A stretch of 64,000 bases of DNA. It comes from Erythroxylum novogranatense. Its lineage: Eukaryota; Streptophyta; Magnoliopsida; Malpighiales; Erythroxylaceae. The notes under the pieces are model-generated. The model did no database searches, was not told the DNA's origin, and saw only the letters and a list, made by a program, of their open reading frames with translations. The position numbers and the translations under genes are program-made. This document shows, in pieces, positions 57,059-64,000 of this stretch. Position 1 is the first letter of the stretch. Every line of letters starts with the position of its first letter. The stretch is from NCBI GenBank assembly GCA_029891385.1, contig CM057234.1:21872350-21936349 (forward strand). The letters run 5' to 3'.

Positions 57059-59150
57059 TGTTGGAGTTATGTAAATATAGTGCCCTGGAAAGCAAGTGTA
57101 TTTACATGTAACTTTATCTTCTTGATTCTGCTTTGTAATGAAAATATTTATTATTAATAAAATAAAAGAGTTTGGTTTTATCTGTATGAGCATTATATAT
57201 CTGGTCATAAGGTACCAAGATTCATTTGTAAGTAATATACATATACATAGAGATGTATGGGAAACATGTATATTATTAGAATATGAATTAATTGATTCAC
57301 ATTGAATAATCAAGTTGGTCGTTTGATTATGGTTTAGGCAGTAGTGTTGCGATTTATCTCCATATAAGTAAAGGAGTTTACTTAAAGGGAATGATGAGTT
57401 TCATATCATGATAGTAGTAGACTATCGATAATGGAACTATTAAATGAATTGGAATCAAGTATGTTTTCAAGAATAAAGTGGTAGTTACTTTAATCTTAAA
57501 ACATACAACTTAAGCATTCGCTATTATGAACCACAATCTTGATGAGTGGTGAACTCATATGTGTTTCATTATAATTCTTGATATGATCGGAATGGATTTT
57601 ACAGGTATTAATCCGTGTCTGCATGTAGGAATTATTAATTGAAACATGTATCGTGGAACATTCACTCAAATAAAGAGTTTATAGTGTTATCATCTCTTCT
57701 AGATGTTTTAAGGAGATTTGGTGATTAAAGCTGGCGCGATAGTTTGATGGACTAGCTACCCATCAAGTCTTAACACTAAGATGAGATCTTATGTGTTAAT
57801 CACCATATAAAGTAAAATGAGAGATCTAGAAGGAAAAACCAACATAAGGGCAAAACGGTAATTTTACCCTTTGTTGTGCGAGATGGCTATAATAAGGTTC
57901 TAAATAGGGTTTGCAATTGGACATATTCTCGTAATATTTAATAATTCAAGAGTTCAACTAATTGTCTTTAGTGGAATGACATTTAGTTAATAAGCTAGAA
58001 TTAATTCCAATGAGATTGAATTATTTCGGGCTTATTGGAGCTTGAATTATCAAAGTCCAATAAGATTCCCCACTTGGCTTTAAGGAAGGTTATCAAGCTA
58101 AGTAAGAAGTAGTTTGGAGGCTTTAGAAGTCCATAATTGAATGATGGGCTTATACTAATTAATGGTTAATTGGAAGCCCATATGTTCATTTAGAAATGGG
58201 CTTGTTTTGGTTTAATGTAATTGATTAGATGAATTATATTAAAACAATTTTTTAAATGGAGAAGAAGCAATTTCGAAATTGTGTTAGGTTAGATGTGTAA
58301 CCACACATTTGACATTAAAATACTAAATAAAGATGGTCTTTATTATGGTTCATCATTATTAAATGGAGTTATGAACTTACCATTAAATGGTTTAATGGTT
58401 GGCTTTTAATGTTGGCATGTAACCTATTTGCATTCATTAGATTAAAGATGAAAGATGTGCATTAGATGGACCATCTTCCTTCTTTCTTCTTGCCAAAACC
58501 GAAATGGGTATTCAATTATAGGTTATGGTCTTTTCAAATAGCCATTTTAAAGATAAATGAAGTAAGTCTCATTTATTGGCTATTTGATGAGTGATTAATG
58601 TGAAGTGATGCATTGGATGCCTCTCACTTTTCCATTCATGCATATTTCGAAATTGAGATGTAAGAAAGGGTTCTTGCATGGTTTTAGACATTCTCTCCTT
58701 TCATGCAAGGTAGAACCGAAATTCCTAAGTGAAAGAATTGAAAGAGTTTCAATTTTGGTTCTTCTTCTTCTAAGAAAATCTCCTCCAAATATTTCTTCTC
58801 CTTTCCCACCAAAGGATTTTGTTAACCTAGTTGTCCTTGAAGAACAAGTGGTAAATCTAATTGGTTGAGGATACTACAACAAGGAAGAAGATAGATTGCT
58901 AAAGGAAAAGACTCAAAGGCAAAGGATTTGGATATAAGAAGGAGAGGATAGCAATGAGGATTTAAAGTCATGGCGAAGGAGTCGGTAATTACTTTTATCT
59001 TATTCTTGGTTTTATTATCCTTATACCATATCATGTATGGATTAGCATGTTGATTTGGATATATTGCTTCTGCTGCAAGATGATTTCTTAAAAAGTTTTG
59101 AAATCTATCGTTTCTCCATACTAAGCATGCTTTCTTTTTCCGATCCAACA
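57059..59150 (+). mobile_element. Solo copia LTR in gypsy B 5' LTR
   Basis: A complete 2.09 kb copy, reversed relative to 21812-23914, from tgttggagttatg to ccgatccaaca. It is flanked by the perfect 5-bp duplication cattc (57054-57058 and 59151-59155). No internal region. Confidence 0.93.
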
Positions 59151-60289
59151 CATTCAATAAATACATTTTAAAAGAAAGTCATAATATTCATAAATCAAGC
59201 AAAGATGAAAATAATCTTTAAACGTAACCTACCCATAGGACATTTAAGCTAGAATAACCATAACCTTACTTAGAAAGTCCCAAAAATCCATAGATCTCAC
59301 CTTCTCTTCCATTTTTCTTCAATCTCTACACAAACCCTAACTTGCATTTAATCTCATACTTGAACCTAACATAAGCAAAGACTAGAACTTACCTCTCACA
59401 AGTAGCTTCCTCTTCCTTTTTCTCCTTCTTTCTTCTTTCCTTCAAGCCTCCTATGGCTCTCCCTTGCTCTCTTGGTCGAAGCTCTCCTTGTTCACGTTTT
59501 CTCTTCTTCTCTTCTTTTCCTTTTGTGACTTTCGACAATCTCTCTTCTTCTCCTTCTTCCTTTAAATTCATTTAACTCTTTTATTTTCATCTTAAAAGCC
59601 TACCTCAAAACTACATAGTTTTGAGCTCTCCTTCTAACAATCCCTTTTTGGGCTCTCCTCCTCACAAGCCCACTACACATAACCCACTTATTTCTAATCC
59701 TCCTTCTTCTTATTCCACTTATTCTATAAAGCCCATTCTTTCCAACATTAAATTCTAACCATTCACTTGATGTCCAAAAATTCTAATTCCCAATCATACA
59801 TGCTAATCCCAAGACTCAATAAAATATATTTCTATATAAACACATAATTAAAACAATTAAAGCAAGAATAGCAAATAAATTAATAAATAATCAATTAAAT
59901 AAACAAAAAAATTTTCGGGGCCCAACACATTCATTGACAACTTCCAGGTATAATTGATATTAAATGTGATTTTATTGAAAATAAGGAGTAGAAGGAGTAG
60001 AAAGAGTGATCTTGGTAGGAGTTGTGATAAGGAAACCTTTAGAAACAAGATTGGCAGTGATCTGGAAAAATATTCACTGAATATGCTTCAGTCTTTTAAC
60101 CACAACGTTTTCTATAGTAATCCAAACAATATGATTCTTGATTTTTATTAAATTAGAGATATATGGCTACATTTAGTATGAAGACATTGAATTTCAATTT
60201 TGTGTCTAAGAGTCTCAAAAATTACCATGAAGTGAAGAATTGGGTGCAGTGTTGGTGTATGAATGAAAATTTTGTCTTCAGATTTTAGG

Positions 60290-60850
60290 GGCAAATTTGG
60301 GATTGATATAGATATAATTTGGCAAAATTTTCTTCTGTAAAGTTGTAGATATTTATTTTATCTTTCCAAAGGTATAAATCTTGTAAATTTTGGACATCCG
60401 AGTCAAAATGTATGATTCTTATAAGTGGATATGTTCTGGATGCAAAAAGCAGACGATAGAAAGTGAAAGGAAGAAAAGCAAATGATAGAATCGGGAGAAA
60501 ATATGGACTTGATCTAGATAGAATTTGTCAAACTTTCTTTCTAGAAAGTTGTAGATATTTCTTTTACATTTTAAACGGTATAAAGTTTGTAAATGTTGGA
60601 CATTGGAGTCAAAATTTATGATTCTTATAAGTGTATATGTTCTGGATGCAAAAAAGCAGATGATAGAAAGTGAAAGGAAGAAAAACAGATTATAGAATCG
60701 GGAGACAATTTGGACTTGATCTAAATAGATTTTGGCAAAGTTGCCTTATGAAAAGTTGTAGATCTTTCTTTTATCTTTCCAACGGTATATTGTATGAAAA
60801 TTTTAGATATCGTATTCAAAATTTATGATCCTTCTAATTGGAGACGTTCT
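60290..60850. repeat. Three tandem modules of about 207 bp
   Basis: The words gaaagttgtagat, tcttataagtg, gttctggatgcaaaa and atagaatcgggag recur about 207 bp apart (the gaatcgggag word ends at 60497 and 60704). The third copy leads into the minisatellite. Confidence 0.7.
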
Positions 60851-60851
60851 G

Positions 60852-61156
60852 AGTAGAAAAGCAGACGGAAAAAAGTAGACGATAAAAAGCAGACAGAAAA
60901 AAAGTAGACGATAAAAAACAGACGGAGGAAAGCAGACGATAGAAAAGTAGATGATAGAAAAGTAGATGGAAGAAAGCAAACGATAGAAAAGCAAATGATA
61001 GAAAAGCAGACGGAAGAAAGTAGACAATAGAAAGCAGACGATAGAAAAGCAGACGGAAGAAAGCCGACGATAGAAAAGCAGACGGAAGAAAGCAGACGAT
61101 AGAAAAGCAGACGGAAGAAAGCAAAGGATAGAAAATGAGATGATACAGAATGTAGA
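60852..61156. repeat. Minisatellite, ~29-bp units
   Basis: About ten imperfect units built from agcagacgatagaaa and agcagacggaagaa in alternation. The seed word agcagacgatagaaag occurs singly at about 60456 inside the preceding 207-bp modules. The open frames on the minus strand are a by-product of the repeat, not a gene. Confidence 0.85.
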
Positions 61157-61931
61157 AGAAAGAATTGTCCTTTTAGGTCTGCATGAAAGTTGTAGTTCCC
61201 CAAGTCCTAATTTCAATGGTCCAAAAACTAAGTCAATTAGACATCTGTAGAAAAAGTTATGGCATTTGTACTGAGGCATGTACATTCCAAGTAAGGGCAG
61301 AAATCTGTCATAGTCGTTTGGTCATAACTTCTTCCCTAGACCTCCAAATGACTTGATTCTTGAACCATTGGATTCGTAAGAACTTTCTCTATATCTCCAC
61401 AAAAAATATAAGTTATCTGAATTATATGGAGAGAGATTAAGTGAAAATAGTGGGACGGGTATAGTGAGGGTGCTCTTAAAGGATATGAACTGGTGTTATC
61501 CCATTGAACATACTTCAGTGTTTTGATGATATCTTGATTTGTAGAAATCAAAATGAGATGATTTCTAATTCGGGTTAAACTAGAGATATAGAGATACAAA
61601 GTATCTCAAGGAAGTGAATTTTGATTTAGTTCCTAAGACTTTCAAGTTTTGGATGGAAGTTGTAGATAGCATACTGTTCTGGACAAGAGCAGAACAAAAA
61701 AAAATGGTTGAAGTATATCTTTTGAATCACTGAACCAAATTGAATGGTTTCGGTGGCATTAGAAACTTAAGACAATGGAGGATGTTTTTGAATGAAAGTG
61801 TTATGTAAGAATGGTCAAGGATATTTTTGGCAAGACACTTAAGTTTAAAAGAACATAAGCCTATAAGGAAGGTTAAAATGGACTTTTGGACTCATTAAGG
61901 GCATAAATGGAAGAAGAAGTGTTGTCTTACC

Positions 61932-61939
61932 TATAAATA
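61932..61939 (+). promoter_or_regulatory. TATA box candidate
   Basis: tataaata followed by aaggagaaacg and a purine-rich leader, about 240 nt before a donor-like site at 62173. The layout matches the solo LTR at 43366. Confidence 0.5.
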
Positions 61940-62483
61940 AAGGAGAAACGTTAATGAGAAGATTCTAGAGAAGCAAAATGAGTGGATTAGAAAAGAGATA
62001 AGAGAGAGAACATGAAAAAGAAATGAAAGAGAGAAGGAAGGAAAAACAAACTAGGGTTTTAATTTCTTTGGCCTTCAAGAGAGATTTTGAAGTTGTCAAG
62101 AAGACAATAAGGTAGAGGAAGAAAAGAGCTTCCATTTGAGCTAAAGATCTCTTCATTTGGTGACGAATCAAGGTATGATCAATTGAATCTTTGGATTTTC
62201 GTAAATATTCTAGTTTATGGAGTTTAGAAAATGCTTGGGTTTAAATGTTCTAGAACCAATTTCAGTGATTATGCATTGTGGGATCTTAAAGTGGATTCCT
62301 ATTGAATGAGATTTGGTTTGTCTTAGGAAATTAAGAGAATCCTACCTAAGTGTGTTTATTAGTATGAAGTGCTAAACCATGAATGAGAATTGGATATTAT
62401 GAGAGCATATGAGGATAGAAAAGAGATGATGAAAAATTGAGTTATAATATAAAGTAACCAAGTGTTCTTGAAGTGTAAGCTTA

Positions 62484-64000
62484 TGTTGGAGTTATGTAAA
62501 TATAGTGCCCTGGAAAGCAAGTGTATTTACATGTAACTTTATCTTCTTGATTCTGATTTTGTAATGAAAATATTTATTATTAATAAAACAAAGAGTTTGG
62601 TTTTATCTGTATGAGCATTATATATCTGGTCATAAGGTACCAAGATTCATTTGTAAGTAATATACATATACATAGAGATGTATGGGAAACATGTATATTA
62701 TTAGAATCTGAATTAATTGATTCACAGTTGAATAATCAAGTTGGTCGTTTGATTATGGTTTAGACTGTAGTGTTGCGATTTATCTCCATATAAGTAAAGG
62801 AGTTTACTTAAAGGGAATGATGAATTTCATATCATGATAGTAGTAGACTATCGATAATGGCACTATTAAATGAATCTAGAATCAAGTATGTTTTCAAGAA
62901 TAAAGTCGGTCGTTACTTTAATCTTAAAACATACAACTTAAGCATTCGCTTATTATGAACCACAATCTTGATGAGTGGTGAACTCATATGTGTTTCATTA
63001 TAATTCTTGATATGATCGGAATGGATTTTTACAGGGTATTAATCCATTGTCTGCATGTTGGAATTATTAATTGAAACATGTATCAGGGAACATTCACTCA
63101 AATAAAGTGTTTATAGTGTTATCATCTCTTCTAGATGTTTTAAGGAGATTTGGTGATTAAACTGGCGCCAGTAGTTTGATGGACTAGCTACCCATCAAGT
63201 CTTAACACTAAGATGAGATCTTATGTGTTAATCACCATATAAAGTAAAATGAGAGATCTAGAAGGAAAAACCAACATAAGGGCAAAACGGTAATTTTCCC
63301 CTTTTTTGTGCCGATGGCTATAATAAGGTTCTAAATAGGGTTTGCAATTGGACACATTCTCATAATATTTAATAATTCAAGAGTTCAATTAATTGTCTTT
63401 AGTGGAATGACATTTAGTTAATAAGCTAGAATTAATTCCAATGAGATTGAATTATTTCTGGGTTTATTGGAGCTTGAATTATCAAAGTCCAATATGATTC
63501 CCCACTTGGCTTTAAGGAAGGTTATCAAGCTAAGTAAGAAGTAGTTTGGAGGCTTTAGAAGTCCATAATTGAATGATGGGCTTATACTAATTAATGGTGA
63601 ATTGGAAGCCCATATGTTCATTTAGAAATGGGCTTGTTTTGGTTTAATGTAATTGATTAGATTAATTATATTAAAACAATTTTTTTAAATGGAGAAGAAG
63701 CAATTTCGAAATTGTGTTAGGTTAGATGTGTAACCACACATTTGACATTAAAATACTAAATAAAGATGGTCTTTATTATGGTTCATCATTATTAAATGGA
63801 GTTATGAACTTACCATTAAATGGTTTAATGGTTGGCTTTTAATGTTGGCATGTAACCTATTTGCATTCATTAGATTAAAGATGAAAGATGTGCATTAGAT
63901 GGACCATCTTTCCTTCTTTCTTCTTGCCAAAATCAAAATGGGTATTCAATTATAGGTTATGGTCTTTTCAAACAGCCATTTTAAAGATAAATGAAGTAAG
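62484..64000 (+). repeat. Copia LTR, truncated by window end
   Basis: Begins tgttggagttatgtaaatat and follows 57059-58575 closely. The left flank is gctta. It could be a solo LTR or the 5' LTR of a copia element continuing to the right. Confidence 0.9.

Larger units (their letters stand above)
49517..59927 (-). mobile_element. Ty3/gypsy chromovirus B, minus strand
   Basis: Internal region 49783-54693 has gag, PR, RT, RNase H, integrase and chromodomain in order and in a single frame. PBS (54677-54688), 5' LTR (54694-59927, containing a solo copia LTR) and polypurine tract (49783) are all present. Only the last ~266 bp of the 3' LTR (49517-49782) is left, so the element was truncated on that side. 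Nine in-frame stops inactivate it. Confidence 0.9.
54694..59927 (-). repeat. 5' LTR of gypsy B with nested solo copia LTR
   Basis: From tgttggacccc (54694) to ggggcccaaca (59927). Net length is about 3.1 kb without the copia solo LTR at 57059-59150. It contains the familiar words aacgccactg (54867), caagaatcgcctcgatcc (55066), a CpG island (55318-55440), cataacttttgactccgagc (55468), an acceptor at 56391-56392, a donor at 56967-56968 and a consensus donor GAG|GTAAGTT at 59391-59392. Confidence 0.85.
59928..62483 (+). repeat. Plus-strand LTR-derived DNA (large-LTR family)
   Basis: The order is tandem modules (60280-60850), minisatellite (60852-61156), gtcataacttcttccctaga (61319), an aggatttgat/atatcttga block, TATA (61932), purine-rich leader (61960-62140) and a donor-like AAG|GTATGA (62173). 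This follows the solo LTR 41417-45459 in the same orientation, with a minisatellite where that has its CpG island. Neither end is a clear LTR terminus. Confidence 0.65.

Noticed and set aside
60803..61285. Overlapping open frames of 96-160 residues on the minus strand rich in Phe, Leu and Ser
   Set aside because: They are translations of the 29-bp minisatellite in three frames; the repeat length and composition keep frames open. No membrane-protein family is implied.

Overview
The window is an angiosperm (probably eudicot) heterochromatic block. It is AT-rich and made almost entirely of nested LTR retrotransposons. I found no intact host gene, rRNA, tRNA gene or CRISPR array. All recognisable coding sequence is retrotransposon gag-pol, and all of it is broken. 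Both superfamilies are present: Ty3/gypsy chromoviruses with a C-terminal chromodomain and very long LTRs (Tekay/Del-like), and one Ty1/copia element. Every boundary was read by eye from TG...CA ends, primer-binding sites matching the initiator-Met tRNA (gctctgatacca on the plus strand), polypurine tracts and target duplications. No alignment was run.

Layout. (1) 1-19038: gypsy element A, minus strand. Its 3' LTR is cut by the window start (1-673), its 5' LTR is 15280-19038, and its reverse transcriptase is split by a non-autonomous large-LTR element at 3097-13053 (two ~4.6 kb LTRs around 673 bp of non-coding DNA). (2) 19039-19460: fragment of an older copia LTR. (3) 19461-46737: an old, badly decayed gypsy element C, whose 3' LTR end is at 20005 and whose PBS is at 39646. 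It was invaded by an LTR related to the large-LTR element (21323-37477). That LTR was itself invaded by a copia element (21812-31429) and carries a 1.6 kb inverted duplication. Element C's 5' LTR was invaded by a solo LTR (41417-45459, perfect TSD tgtaa). (4) 46738-49516: two more partial LTRs in opposite orientations. (5) 49517-59927: gypsy element B, minus strand, with a single gag-pol frame broken by nine stop codons and no frameshift. Its 5' LTR holds a solo copia LTR (57059-59150, perfect TSD cattc). (6) 59928-62483: plus-strand LTR-derived DNA with a minisatellite. (7) 62484-64000: another copia LTR, cut by the window end.

The most interesting signal is inside the LTRs. Although the LTR sequences have diverged, several share one layout: a TATA-like box, a purine-rich leader, a consensus 5' splice site, a short exon-like stretch, a second 5' splice site (GTGGGTA or GTGAGTAA), 570-910 nt, then a pyrimidine-tract 3' splice site upstream of the PBS. 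They also share a degenerate module of about 150-200 bp repeated in tandem, a CpG-rich palindromic island, and hairpins at the LTR 3' terminus. In the large-LTR element, a 95-bp unit carrying the LTR terminus plus the PBS is tandemly amplified.
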